DNA of 64,000 bases from Paraburkholderia nodosa DSM 21604 (GCF_000519185.1 NZ_JAFA01000004.1:286110-350109); one strand, 5' to 3'; positions 28,816 through 39,222 are shown, counted from the first letter of the stretch. Numbers and translations are program-made. The notes: generated from the letters alone by a model not told the origin.

Positions 28816-29118
28816 TCATCCTGGCGTCGCCGTGCCCCGTTGGGCGGCGGAGTCGTGCGCGCCCAGTTGCGCCGCGACGATGAGCGCCGAGACTTCGGGA
28901 AAGCTGCCGAACGCCTCGTCGGGCAGGTGGCGCAAGGCGTCGATCACGTCGCGCGGCGCGCCGCTGCGCTCGGCGCTTTCGATCAGCGTGGCGGGGTGCG
29001 CAGGCCAGGTGACGCGTTCGAGGGCGTGCAGCACCCGCTCGCTCAGCGCCTCTGCGTTCGAACGCGCCTGGTCCGGGGTGTCAGCTCGTGTTGTCTCGCA
29101 AGCGGAAGCAGGCTTCAT
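28816..29118 (-). CDS. DUF2795 domain protein
   Basis: A 100-residue protein. Residues about 30-82 (LERVTWPAHPATLIESAERSGAPRDVIDALRHLPDEAFGSFPEVSALI) match the DUF2795 pattern, where a repeat of this type is thought to be a small helical fold. AAGGAGAAGCCG precedes the ATG. It lies upstream of the receiver gene on the same strand. Function is unknown. Confidence 0.75.
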   Translation of the reverse strand: MKPASACETTRADTPDQARSNAEALSERVLHALERVTWPAHPATLIESAERSGAPRDVIDALRHLPDEAFGSFPEVSALIVAAQLGAHDSAAQRGTATPG

Positions 29119-29250
29119 CGGCTTCTCCTTCGAAGATCACGACCCCTCCCGCAGATGCCGTTCCTGGCGCCTTTTACCTGTGCGTGCGCCATTTACGGGC
29201 AGGCAAGGACGTGGACGCGCGCACGTTCGCTTGGGCAATCTGGCGGCCGT

Positions 29251-29553
29251 TCAGGCGGGAAGCTTGTCGGCGAGCACGTCGGCGCGGCGGATCTGGGGCG
29301 GCGCGGCCAGCAGGTCGCCCGCGCGCGCCATCAATGCCGCGGCCACCTGGCCGTTCAGATGCGCGTTGCGGCCGGCTTCGTCGTCGAATGCATCGAAGAT
29401 CGCAAACGTCGTGGCGTCGAAGCGCACGCCGAACCAGGCCGGCGTGCCGGGCTCTGCATCGACCAGCGGCTTCGCGCTCGCGAGAAATGCCGCCAGTTCC
29501 TCTTCCTTGCCGGGCTGCGCGTGCAGCTCGACATACAACGCATGTTGGGTCAT
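29251..29553 (-). CDS. antibiotic biosynthesis monooxygenase (ABM) domain protein
   Basis: A 100-residue ferredoxin-like protein: MTQHALYVELHAQPGKEEELAAFLASAKPLVDAEPG, then WFGVRFDATTFAIFDAFDDEAGRNAHL. This is the ABM/YgiN pattern of small dimeric quinol or haem-independent oxygenases. AGGAGCC precedes the ATG at 29553; the upstream frame to 29589 is not supported. It is probably first of the small minus-strand group reaching to 27165. Confidence 0.85.
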   Translation of the reverse strand: MTQHALYVELHAQPGKEEELAAFLASAKPLVDAEPGTPAWFGVRFDATTFAIFDAFDDEAGRNAHLNGQVAAALMARAGDLLAAPPQIRRADVLADKLPA

Positions 29554-29843
29554 GACATGGCTCCTGTTACGTCGTGGCGTCTCAGGCATGGTCGCGGTGC
29601 TTTGGGGCGTTCGTCAAGCGCCGGGAGGGCGCGGCGGGTTTTTCCTGCTTGCCGCGAGAAAGTTACGATTCGTAGTCCAGATAGAGTCGGGAGGATTCAG
29701 GGTTTTGTCTGACTACGCGGGGTCACAGCCGCGCTTCGGCCGGCCAGCCATCCGGTCTTGAATAAAACCTCTACACGGGGCCAGGGCGAATGTTTTTCAT
29801 ATTGATGCCGTAAACTCAGGCATATCTTCAGACCACGCCGTAC
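29554..29843. other. intergenic region before the diguanylate cyclase
   Basis: Divergent gap between the ABM gene and the GGDEF gene. It becomes AT-richer near 29760-29830 (GAATGTTTTTCATATTGATGCCG), where a promoter for the cyclase is likely. No clear -35/-10 pair or repeat was found. Confidence 0.4.
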
Positions 29844-31013
29844 ATGCTAGATCCGGTCAATATCCTTCTCGTCACGGTGCTGTCGAGCATCATGAGCCTG
29901 GCCATTCTCGGCTCGCTGCGGCCTGCGGGTATTCCCGGCGTAGGGCGGTGGATCGGCGCCTATTTGATGGCGAGCGTGGCGCTCCTGCTTGCGGGCCTGC
30001 AACGGCTTGGCTTGCCCATCCTGACCGTGTTCGTTTCGAATACCTTGCTGGCGCTCGCCGTGGTGCGCCTGCTCGAGGGCTGCCGCCAGTTCTTCGGGCT
30101 CAAGCCGCGTGTGCCGCTCGCCTACGCGGGAACCGTTGCGCTAGCAACGGGTATTGTGTGGTGGTATTGGGTGACGCCCAGTCTCGGCGCGCGCGTGGCC
30201 GTCGTCTCCGCATTTCATGCGGCCATCTACGCGTCGCTCGGCTGGCTCTCACTGCGTTGCCGCCCGCCTGAGCGCCCCGTCTACAGCTACCGGTTCGTGA
30301 CCCTGGCCGCCTGGCTGGGCGCGTTCGCGCACGCGCTGCGCGGGGTGATGTACGGCAGCGGCTTCGTGAAGCAGTACGGGCTGCTCGACTTCACGCCGCT
30401 CAACGTCGCATGGCTCGCACTCGGCATTCTCGTGTTGCCTTCGCTTTCGATCGGCATGGTTCTGCTCGCGCACGATCGCATGGCCGAACGGCTCGAACGC
30501 CTCGCGAACCAGGACGAGCTGACCGGCGCGCTCACGCGCCGCGCCTTTCTCGCCCAAGCGAACGCGTCGCTCGAAGCTGCGCGCGAGAAGGGCCAGCGGG
30601 TCGCGTTCGCGATTGTCGATATCGATCACTTCAAGTCGATCAACGACCGCTACGGGCACGCCACAGGCGACCGCGTGCTCGCGCAGTTCTGCCGCGTCGT
30701 GAAGGGCGGCGTGCGCCCGGAGGACGTGTTTGGCCGCCTCGGCGGCGAGGAGTTCGCGTTGCTCTTTGTGGGCATGAGCCGCGACGATGTCGTGACGCGT
30801 CTCGATGAACTGCGCGTGCTGACGCTCTCCGTGCGCCGCAGCGCCGACGCGCACGCCCGCGAATCTGGCCAGGAGGCCCACGACGGCCTGACGTTCAGCG
30901 CCGGCGTGGACGAACTCCAGGCGCAAGACTCGCTCGCCACGTTGATGGCGCGCGCCGACGCCGCGCTCTATGTCGCCAAGTCACGCGGGCGCGACCGCGT
31001 CGTGGCCATCTGA
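29844..31013 (+). CDS. membrane diguanylate cyclase (GGDEF)
   Basis: A 389-residue inner-membrane protein making cyclic di-GMP from two GTP. Six to seven hydrophobic helices fill residues about 1-215. The GGDEF domain follows, beginning DELTGALTRRAF. The active site reads GGEEF at residues 300-304. The RxxD inhibitory site (RPED, 291-294) lies five residues before it, so product inhibition is expected. No EAL domain is present. No strong ribosome site is seen. It lies upstream of the quorum-sensing synthase but is separated from it by 600 bases. Confidence 0.92.
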   Translation: MLDPVNILLVTVLSSIMSLAILGSLRPAGIPGVGRWIGAYLMASVALLLAGLQRLGLPILTVFVSNTLLALAVVRLLEGCRQFFGLKPRVPLAYAGTVALATGIVWWYWVTPSLGARVAVVSAFHAAIYASLGWLSLRCRPPERPVYSYRFVTLAAWLGAFAHALRGVMYGSGFVKQYGLLDFTPLNVAWLALGILVLPSLSIGMVLLAHDRMAERLERLANQDELTGALTRRAFLAQANASLEAAREKGQRVAFAIVDIDHFKSINDRYGHATGDRVLAQFCRVVKGGVRPEDVFGRLGGEEFALLFVGMSRDDVVTRLDELRVLTLSVRRSADAHARESGQEAHDGLTFSAGVDELQAQDSLATLMARADAALYVAKSRGRDRVVAI

Positions 31014-31615
31014 CGATCCTTTCGGTCTCCTTCGCGCAATCTATGCGTGGTGAATCAACGCTCGCGCTCATGCGCGGCGCGACGGAAAAACCTTATCGAA
31101 ACTCCATGCGCTACGCATAGTTGCGCACTGCGAAAGCCTTAACAGCGCTGTTTTTAAACGATAATTATCAATGGCGCGACTGACGTTGCGTGCAGCGTGA
31201 AGGCGCTTTCGCTGCATGACGTGCATGGTCCAGGTGGCTTGCGTGGCGCGCCTCAAAAATTTTCGGGCGGGCGTTTCTTCCCTTGTAACCAGTGGCGATC
31301 ACGCGAAGCGGGATTCGTGCGGATAGGAAGGCGCCTGCTCCCGGCGCCCCGCGCCCGCATTGGTTTTCGAATTCGCTCCGCTCTCAAGCGCGCTCTGGCG
31401 CCGCCGGCCGTGACCGCTCCCCGCCGCGCGCCGCGACTCACGCGCTCGCCTGTCATTGCATCACCCACATTCAAAAGTCCGCTGCCGGAATGCGCACGTC
31501 AGGCCTCATCGCGCGTGTCGTTTCGCTGCGGGCACATTACGGGCCTGCCTTTCGGAATCCTCCCTGACCAGACAAGTCGCCTCCGGGGCCGGCCTTTAAC
31601 CACAAGGAGCCTGAG
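31014..31615 (+). promoter_or_regulatory. 602-base region upstream of the quorum-sensing synthase
   Basis: No convincing gene is present; the only longer frame (31197-31619) has no ribosome site or domain. A possible sigma70 promoter is TTAACA (31139-31144), 17 bases, TAATTA (31162-31167), inside the only AT-rich patch. If used, the leader would be about 440 bases. The palindrome GATAATTATC (31160-31169) overlaps it, and ATGCG-CTA-CGCAT lies at 31106-31118. The rest is GC-rich without clear structure. Confidence 0.4.
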
Positions 31616-32917
31616 ATGAAAGTTGGCAGCAACTGGCGTAACGCACATAACAACGACGCGGCATTGCCCGCATTCCTCGCCGCACGTGTCGATCGCTACT
31701 ACACCGAGCGCGTGCAGGAAAGCTGGGCCGGGGGCCACATCATGAAGGGCCGTGTTGCCGATGCGGATGCCTTGCACCTTTCGAGTAACGACTACCTTTC
31801 GATTGCGCGCCATCCCGAGATTCTCGATGCAATGTGCATGAGTATCCGCTCGGAGGGCAACGGGCTCCTGATGTCGGGTGTATTCCTCCACGGCGACGAC
31901 TGCCCGCAACTCGCGCTCGAAGACCGCTTCGCGTCGTACATGGGGGCCGAAGCGAGTGTGTTGTGCCAGTCGGGTTTTGCCGCGAATACGGGGCTGATCC
32001 AGTCGATCGCCAATGCGCAGACGCCGGTGTACGTCGACATGATGGCGCATATGTCGCTGTGGGAAGGCATCCGCAGCGCCGGCGCGCGTGCGATTAGTTT
32101 CTTCCACAACGATGTCGATCACCTCGAGCAGCGCATCCAGCGCTACGGGGCCGGGATCGTGATCGTCGATTCGGTGTACAGCACCAACGGCAGCGTGGCG
32201 CCGCTCGCGGCGATCGCCGAGGTGTGCGCCGAGCACGACTGCGTGCTGGTCGTCGACGAATCGCACTCGCTCGGCACGCACGGTCCCCATGGCGCAGGCA
32301 TGGTGGCCGAGCTCGGGCTCATCGACCGCGTGCATTTCCGCACCGCGAGTCTTGCGAAGGCGTTTGCCGGGCGCGCGGGCATCATCAGCTGTTCGCGCCG
32401 TTTTCAGGAGTATTTCAAATGCGAGGCGCTGCCCGCCATTTTCAGCTCGACGCTGCTGCCGCACGAAACGGCGGGTCTCGCGGCCACGCTCGACGTGATC
32501 GAGCGCGAAGACTGGCGGCGCGCGCGCGTCGCGGCCAACGCGCGGTACGTACGCTCACGGCTGGCCGAGCTTGGCTACAACCTGAACGGCAGCGAAACGC
32601 AGATCATCGCGCTCGAAGCCGGGCCGGAGCCGCAGACGATCGTATTGCGCGACGCGCTCGAAGCGCGCGGCATTTTCGGTTCGGTGTTCTGTGCGCCCGC
32701 CACGGCGCAGAACCGCTCGCTCGTGCGGCTCTCGCTCAATGCGGCGCTGTGCGAGGAGGAACTGGAGCGCCTCGTCGAAGTGTGCGCGGAGATTCGCGAC
32801 GAGGTGCAGATGTGGAACTGGCCGTCCACGCGCCGCAACGAACGCAACGCGGGCCGTGCGCGCGTACGTCTGCCGCAGGCCGTGGTGAACATGCCGATGG
32901 TGGCCGTGGCGGCCTGA
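31616..32917 (+). CDS. jqsA: alpha-hydroxyketone autoinducer synthase (CqsA/LqsA/JqsA family)
   Basis: A 433-residue PLP-dependent alpha-oxoamine synthase. LHLSSNDYLSIARHPEI is the N-terminal substrate block. VVDESHSLGTHGPHGAG includes the Asp/His pair around the cofactor ring. SLAKAFAG carries the Schiff-base Lys (K248). The GNGLLMSGVFLHGDD loop and the neighbouring sensor kinase and regulator point to the CqsA/LqsA branch, which condenses an acyl-CoA with an amino acid to build an alpha-hydroxyketone signal, and not to KBL, BioF or SPT. AAGGAGCC precedes the ATG. The exact signal cannot be predicted. Confidence 0.88.
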   Translation: MKVGSNWRNAHNNDAALPAFLAARVDRYYTERVQESWAGGHIMKGRVADADALHLSSNDYLSIARHPEILDAMCMSIRSEGNGLLMSGVFLHGDDCPQLALEDRFASYMGAEASVLCQSGFAANTGLIQSIANAQTPVYVDMMAHMSLWEGIRSAGARAISFFHNDVDHLEQRIQRYGAGIVIVDSVYSTNGSVAPLAAIAEVCAEHDCVLVVDESHSLGTHGPHGAGMVAELGLIDRVHFRTASLAKAFAGRAGIISCSRRFQEYFKCEALPAIFSSTLLPHETAGLAATLDVIEREDWRRARVAANARYVRSRLAELGYNLNGSETQIIALEAGPEPQTIVLRDALEARGIFGSVFCAPATAQNRSLVRLSLNAALCEEELERLVEVCAEIRDEVQMWNWPSTRRNERNAGRARVRLPQAVVNMPMVAVAA

Positions 32918-32930
32918 ACCGCGCGCGGTT
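32917..32930. repeat. palindrome between jqsA and jqsR
   Basis: AACCGCGCGCGGTT is a perfect 14-base palindrome beginning at the last base of the jqsA stop codon. No T-run follows. It may help end transcription between the two convergent genes. Confidence 0.35.
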
Positions 32931-32977
32931 GAGGTGGCGTGGAGCGAGGCAGGGAGAGCGTGGGGCACACCCGACTA

Positions 32978-34003
32978 TCAGGGCGAGTCCCACGCCGCCT
33001 GGATCTCGCGGTCCAGCTGGTCGAGATGCCGGTCGTAGGGCAGCACGTTGTCGAGCGCGAGCCCCGCCGGCTTCTTCACGACTGCGTAGAGATAGCGGCG
33101 GTCGCCGTGAAATTCCGATGCGGGGTGCATATACGTCTGCCATTCCGCGCACTGTGACGGGTAATAGCCTTCCGTGCGCCAGAAATAAGGCAGGCTGCGA
33201 CGGCTGTCGAGCTCCGCGAGGAAGCTTGTGGGCGCACCTTGTTCGACGGCGATCTCGCGCACGCCGCGCAGCGATTCGTCGGTGTGAATGACGAGCAGAT
33301 ACGCGGTGCCGACACCGTCGAACATCAGGAGTCCATGCGGTTGGTACGAGAGATAGTGCTCGACGATGCCCAATGAATCGGCAATGCCCTTCACGTGCGC
33401 GGCGAGCGCATGATCCTTGAGGAATGCATATTCGGAAACGGCGAGTGCGTCGAGCACCGTGCTGCAGCAGCGGTCGAAATACGCGCGCTGCATATCGTCG
33501 ATCGCCTGGTTCAGCGTTTCCACCGCATCGACTTCGTGCTTGCGGATGAAGCGGTCGATCAGCCCTTCGTTGAAGCTCTTTACGGCCACGTGCTCGTCGG
33601 CTTTGCCGGTCAGCACGATTTTTCTGATCGACGGGTCGGTAATGCGGCGGCAAAACTCCATGCCGTTGAGTTCGGGCATGTCGTAATCGACCACCACGAC
33701 CGAAACCGACTCGAAGCGCGAAGCGTTATGTACCAGACTACGTATCGCGTCGACGCGCATGGCGATGACCTGGTGCGCATCGTTTTCTTCAGTACGGTCC
33801 AGATAGGGGCTGAAGATAGGCTCCGCCGCGCGGTCGTGCGGCGTACGGCCATTGAGAAATTTCAGCGCCTCGGAGGGCGAACTGAACAGGCGGAAGGCCA
33901 GGTCGGGGTCGAGTTGCAGGCTCAGGTTCGAAAGGAACGCGGCGCTGTCGTCGACGAAGGCGACGGTGGTCGGATAGGAGAACGGCTGAATGGCTTTCGT
34001 CAT
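32978..34003 (-). CDS. jqsR: quorum-sensing response regulator (LqsR/JqsR type)
   Basis: A 341-residue protein with a receiver-like N-terminal domain: FVDDS (acidic pair at 18-19), SVVVVDYDMPELNGMEF (phospho-Asp D106), KIVLTGKADE and a Lys near FIRKHE. The distance between the acidic pair and D106 is about 88 residues, twice the normal spacing, because of an insertion around residues 52-97. The C-terminal 170 residues have no helix-turn-helix that I can see. This resembles Legionella LqsR, whose output domain is not a classical DNA-binding fold (recollection). Its start overlaps the kinase stop (ATGA). Confidence 0.82.
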   Translation of the reverse strand: MTKAIQPFSYPTTVAFVDDSAAFLSNLSLQLDPDLAFRLFSSPSEALKFLNGRTPHDRAAEPIFSPYLDRTEENDAHQVIAMRVDAIRSLVHNASRFESVSVVVVDYDMPELNGMEFCRRITDPSIRKIVLTGKADEHVAVKSFNEGLIDRFIRKHEVDAVETLNQAIDDMQRAYFDRCCSTVLDALAVSEYAFLKDHALAAHVKGIADSLGIVEHYLSYQPHGLLMFDGVGTAYLLVIHTDESLRGVREIAVEQGAPTSFLAELDSRRSLPYFWRTEGYYPSQCAEWQTYMHPASEFHGDRRYLYAVVKKPAGLALDNVLPYDRHLDQLDREIQAAWDSP

Positions 34004-35361
34004 GGCGCAGGGAATGTCAAAACGAACTCGGTGTATTCGCCTTTTACGGAAGAGCAGGTAATTGCTCCACCCATCGCTTGCATGACATCGCGGCAGAATG
34101 CCAGCCCGATTCCTGCTCCGAGCGTCACGTCATCGGTGGCGGTTGTCGAAGTATAAAAGCGCGTGAAGATGTGCGGCAATACCTCAGGGGAAATACCGGT
34201 GCCCGTATCGCTGAAAATCAACCGATTGGCCCGTTGCCCTGATTCAAGACGAATCGAAATCTGCGCGCCTTCGATGCTGCCCATGTGCCGGAAGGCATTT
34301 TTGAGCAGATTGAAGAGCACATGAACGGTAAGCATTTCAGATCCGTGGAATTCGAAATCGGGGCGCAGGTTGCAGATTACCCGACGCCGGTCGCCTTCGC
34401 GAAACGGAAAACGCGCCAGCGCGGTTTCCACGCAATGTACGATCGAACACAACGTTGCGTTTTGCATGTTGCCGCCCGTGAAGCGCGCGGTGGCGAGCAG
34501 CATGTCGATGATCGCATTCGAATGCAGGGCTTCCTGTTCAATGCGGCCTACCACGCCTTGCAGGGAATGCAGATGCGCCACGCGTATTTTGGGCACGGGC
34601 AGGCGGCTGCGCTGGGCGAGTTGATAGGTGTCGAGCAGCGCGGGCAAATAGCGCATGAGGCCCGCGGCGCCCACGCGTATCGCCACGAGCGGCGTGCGCA
34701 GTTCGTGCGCCACGCTGCCCGCCGTGGCCAGCATGGCGCGCTCCTGTTCGATCTGAATGCGATCCTGATCGTAATTGGCCACCGCGCCGATCGCCACCGC
34801 AAACGAAAAGATCGCCAGATGCGTGAGGTAGTTCGGCCCGAGCACGATGGGATAGGTGGTGAGGCAGTACGCGATCACCGCGAGGCTGATGCCCACGAGG
34901 AACTGCAGCACGAGCATGAGCCAGTCGAGCAGCAGCACCATCACGAACGCCGCGATCAGCGCGCTTTCCACCCACACTTCGTTGCCGTTGTTCTTGAGCA
35001 GCATGAACGTAAAAAAGAACGGCAGTGCGTAGAGCGTGCAGAAGTACCAGTACCACGGCAGCAGCTTTTTCAGTGCAGCGGGCCAGCGCTCGAACGCCAG
35101 GATCGGCACGAACAGCAACGAGCCGATCAGGCGCAGCGTGAGATTTTCATACGGCTGAGGAAAGAGGTCTTTCCAGACGTAGTAGTAAAGCGGGAAGCCT
35201 ACGCTCGCCACCACGGCGAGCGGCCGCATGCGGCGCTTCACGTATTGCAGGTTGCGCAGCGCGGGCGCGAAGGCGCGCACGAAGCGCGGACGCATCGACG
35301 CCCAGGCTCGCCTCAGTCGCACCGAGGTTCTTGAAACGTTCATCAGGATGGAATCGCTCAT
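34000..35361 (-). CDS. jqsS: quorum-sensing membrane histidine kinase (LqsS/JqsS/CqsS type)
   Basis: A 453-residue sensor kinase. About six hydrophobic helices occupy residues 46-195 with short loops and no large periplasmic domain, like CqsS and LqsS, which sense alpha-hydroxyketones in the membrane. The phospho-acceptor is H219 in GSVAHELRTPL. The ATPase domain shows NLLKNAFRHM (N box), FSDTGTGISPEVLPHIFTRFYT (G1/F) and GAGIGLAFCRDVM (G2). The ATG at 35361 is used; the frame reaches 35469 with charged, unconserved residues, and 35343 is another option. It overlaps jqsR by four bases. Confidence 0.85.
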   Translation of the reverse strand: MSDSILMNVSRTSVRLRRAWASMRPRFVRAFAPALRNLQYVKRRMRPLAVVASVGFPLYYYVWKDLFPQPYENLTLRLIGSLLFVPILAFERWPAALKKLLPWYWYFCTLYALPFFFTFMLLKNNGNEVWVESALIAAFVMVLLLDWLMLVLQFLVGISLAVIAYCLTTYPIVLGPNYLTHLAIFSFAVAIGAVANYDQDRIQIEQERAMLATAGSVAHELRTPLVAIRVGAAGLMRYLPALLDTYQLAQRSRLPVPKIRVAHLHSLQGVVGRIEQEALHSNAIIDMLLATARFTGGNMQNATLCSIVHCVETALARFPFREGDRRRVICNLRPDFEFHGSEMLTVHVLFNLLKNAFRHMGSIEGAQISIRLESGQRANRLIFSDTGTGISPEVLPHIFTRFYTSTTATDDVTLGAGIGLAFCRDVMQAMGGAITCSSVKGEYTEFVLTFPAP

Positions 35362-35657
35362 CGTTCTGGCCGGCGCGCGTGATCCGGCCGGTCTTCTTGC
35401 GTCTCGCTTTTTTTGGTACCCCGTTTCGCCGTTGGGTTCGCGTGGTCGGACCCCGTCTCCACCCCGCAAAGAAAGACAATATCACCAAAGGATTGCAGCG
35501 ATGAGGCGGGTTTGGCCCTTAGTTTGGCCTTCGATGGGCTTCGGTGCTGCGTTGGCGGGGGAGTGTTATGCGCGGCGCATCGATTCGCCCCTGTTTGAAG
35601 GCATTCGATGGGTACGGGAGGGGCTTGCGGGGGCGCTGAGGTCTGCCTGTGCGGCCT

Positions 35658-36479
35658 TCAGTTTGCGGGCTTCCGATGTGCGCAAACGAATTGCTCGACG
35701 GCGTCGTCCAGCGGCTGCGGCGCGTCGCGATGCGGAGAATGGCCGCCGTGCGCGAGCGCGTGGACGCGCGCGTGCGGCGCGGCCGTGCCAATCGCCTCGA
35801 CTTGCGCCATGGTGCCGTAGTGGTCGTCGAGCGCCTGTACGGCGAGCAACGGCGCGCGAATCGACGCCAGTTCGCCGACGATGTTCCAGGACCGGAAGGC
35901 GGGATCGAGCCAGATATCGTTCCAGCCATAGAACGCGGAATCGACATCGTCGTGATAGCGCGCGAGTTTTTCGCGCAGGCGGGTCGTTTCGTACGCAACC
36001 TTCGCCTCGCCGATGCTGTCGACCGAAATGCCTTCGACGAACACGTGCGGCGCAATCGCCACTGCGCCTGCGAGTGCTGTGGGGAAAGCGGCGGCGTAAA
36101 GCAGGGCGATGGAGGCGCCGTCGCTATGACCGATCAACCACATGCGCGCGCGTTCGGCCGCGCTCACGCCAAGCGTGTCGAGCAGAGCGGGCAAGACATC
36201 GCGCGCCTGCGCCGACATGAAATCGACCGGCCATTTCACGCCTTGCGCGCGCGGTGTGGAACGGCCGTAACCCGGGCGCGAATAAACGAGCCCGCGCATG
36301 CCGAGGCGTTCGCAAAGCGCGGCGGGCCAGTCTCTCCACATCGCGATCGAGCCGAGACCCTCGTGCAGGAACACGGCGAGCGGCGCATCGCTGGCGGCCG
36401 TGCCGATCCAGCGATATTCGATGCGCAGTGCATCGCGCGTGGACGTGGCGGGCAGATCGGCGAATTCGCTTTGGTTCAT
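35658..36479 (-). CDS. alpha/beta hydrolase of the benzoate (box) cluster
   Basis: A 273-residue alpha/beta hydrolase. VFLHEGLGSIAMWRDWP is the oxyanion-hole region, IGHSDGASIALLYAA carries the nucleophile Ser in GHSDG, and HGGHSPHRDAP contains the late His. The family includes C-C bond hydrolases and esterases, and such a gene often accompanies box clusters. A GTG at 36497 overlaps the stop of the benzoate-CoA ligase (GTGA) and is an equally possible start; the ATG is preferred only because of codon type. Its role in benzoate breakdown (possibly removing a stalled CoA ester or lactone) is a guess. Confidence 0.8.
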   Translation of the reverse strand: MNQSEFADLPATSTRDALRIEYRWIGTAASDAPLAVFLHEGLGSIAMWRDWPAALCERLGMRGLVYSRPGYGRSTPRAQGVKWPVDFMSAQARDVLPALLDTLGVSAAERARMWLIGHSDGASIALLYAAAFPTALAGAVAIAPHVFVEGISVDSIGEAKVAYETTRLREKLARYHDDVDSAFYGWNDIWLDPAFRSWNIVGELASIRAPLLAVQALDDHYGTMAQVEAIGTAAPHARVHALAHGGHSPHRDAPQPLDDAVEQFVCAHRKPAN

Positions 36480-36493
36480 GGCGTGTGTCACTG

Positions 36494-38143
<1,650 letters not shown>

Positions 38144-38165
38144 CCTTTTCGCGGAAAATTAGCCG

Positions 38166-38194
38166 TTAGCAAAGTGCGTGTCAAGCACTATAGT
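38166..38194 (+). promoter_or_regulatory. boxR promoter with operator-like inverted repeat
   Basis: TTAGCA (38166-38171), 17 bases and TATAGT (38189-38194) form a good sigma70 promoter. The inverted repeat AGTGC-N7-GCACT (38173-38189) fills the spacer. The -10 context GCACTATAGT nearly repeats in the boxC promoter (GCACTATCGT). Confidence 0.65.
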
Positions 38195-38224
38195 ACATAA
38201 ACACGGGTTCAGGGATTCCCTAAG

Positions 38225-39181
38225 ATGAAGCAAACTTACATTGCCGAGCTTCCAGCGGAAGCCGCCGACGACGCCTCGCGCGGCGAGCGCGCCGAACGCG
38301 ATCCGTTTCTGACCGCCATGGGCGAGCGCGTACGCATGCTGCGCGCGCGGCGCGGCATGACGCGCAAGACGCTGGCGGCGGAAACCGGGCTCTCGGAGCG
38401 GCATCTGGCGAATCTGGAGTCCGGCGTGGGGAACGCCTCCGTGCTGGTGCTGCGGCAGATCGCGAGCACGCTGAACTGCCCGCTCGCCGAGGTGATCGGC
38501 GACGTCACGACCTCGTCGGCGGAATGGCTCCTGATCCGCGAATTGCTGCAGGGGCGCGATCCGGCGGCCTTGCAGCGTGCGCGCGTGGCGCTCGCCGAGA
38601 TGTTCTCGCACACGAGCGCCGATCCGCACCGCAACGAGCGCATCGCGCTCATCGGCCTGCGCGGCGCGGGCAAGTCCACGCTCGGGCGCATGCTCGCGCA
38701 GGAGCTGAAGGTGCCGTTCGTCGAGTTGACGCGGGTGATCGAGCAGCTGGCGGGCTGTCCGCCTTCTGAAATCCATTCACTCTATGGCGCAAGCGCTTAT
38801 CGCCGCTACGAGCACCGGGCGCTGGAGGCCGTAATCGCGGAACACCCGCGCGCCGTGATCGCCTCGCCGGGCGGCCTCGTTTCCGAGCCCGCCACGTTCA
38901 ATGTGCTGCTCGCGCATTGCTTCACCGTCTGGCTGCAGGCCGCGCCCGACGAGCACATGCGCCGCGTCGTGGCGCAGGGCGACCTGCGGCCCATGTCGGG
39001 CAATTCGGGCAATAGCGAGGCGATGGATGACCTCAAGCGCATCCTGGCTGGCCGCAGCGAACTGTATGGCCGAGCCGACATGACCTTCGACACCAGCGAA
39101 AAGACGCTCGCCGACGCCTACCTGCAACTACGTGACCGGCTCGCCGCCCGGCTGGCCGCGGAGGCGCCCCGCATCGAGTGA
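38225..39181 (+). CDS. boxR: BoxR: XRE repressor fused to a shikimate-kinase-like domain
   Basis: A 318-residue fusion protein. Residues about 30-95 form an XRE helix-turn-helix (RARRGMTRKTLAAETGLSERHLANLESG). From about 135 on, a shikimate-kinase-like domain begins with the P-loop GLRGAGKSTLGR. This exact architecture defines BoxR, known in Azoarcus to repress box genes until benzoyl-CoA binds the kinase-like domain. It stands between bclA and boxC, as expected. An imperfect AGGGA precedes the ATG. Autoregulation is likely from the repeat in its promoter. Confidence 0.94.
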   Translation: MKQTYIAELPAEAADDASRGERAERDPFLTAMGERVRMLRARRGMTRKTLAAETGLSERHLANLESGVGNASVLVLRQIASTLNCPLAEVIGDVTTSSAEWLLIRELLQGRDPAALQRARVALAEMFSHTSADPHRNERIALIGLRGAGKSTLGRMLAQELKVPFVELTRVIEQLAGCPPSEIHSLYGASAYRRYEHRALEAVIAEHPRAVIASPGGLVSEPATFNVLLAHCFTVWLQAAPDEHMRRVVAQGDLRPMSGNSGNSEAMDDLKRILAGRSELYGRADMTFDTSEKTLADAYLQLRDRLAARLAAEAPRIE

Positions 39182-39222
39182 GCAGCGGGAGTGAACTGCG
39201 CATCGCGGGTTTACCCCTTTCA

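Noticed and set aside
28649..28819. N-terminal extension of the lone receiver coupled to the DUF2795 stop
   Set aside because: The 57 residues are low in complexity and unlike any receiver N-terminus, and there is no ribosome site at 28819.
31160..31169. Fur box before jqsA (GATAATTATC)
   Set aside because: Only ten bases of the palindrome are present, and a Fur site needs about three GATAAT units; it is better read as an AT-rich -10 region.
31197..31619. Gene upstream of jqsA on the plus strand
   Set aside because: No ribosome site, a skewed Arg/Pro/Ser composition and no domain; it runs over the jqsA ribosome site.
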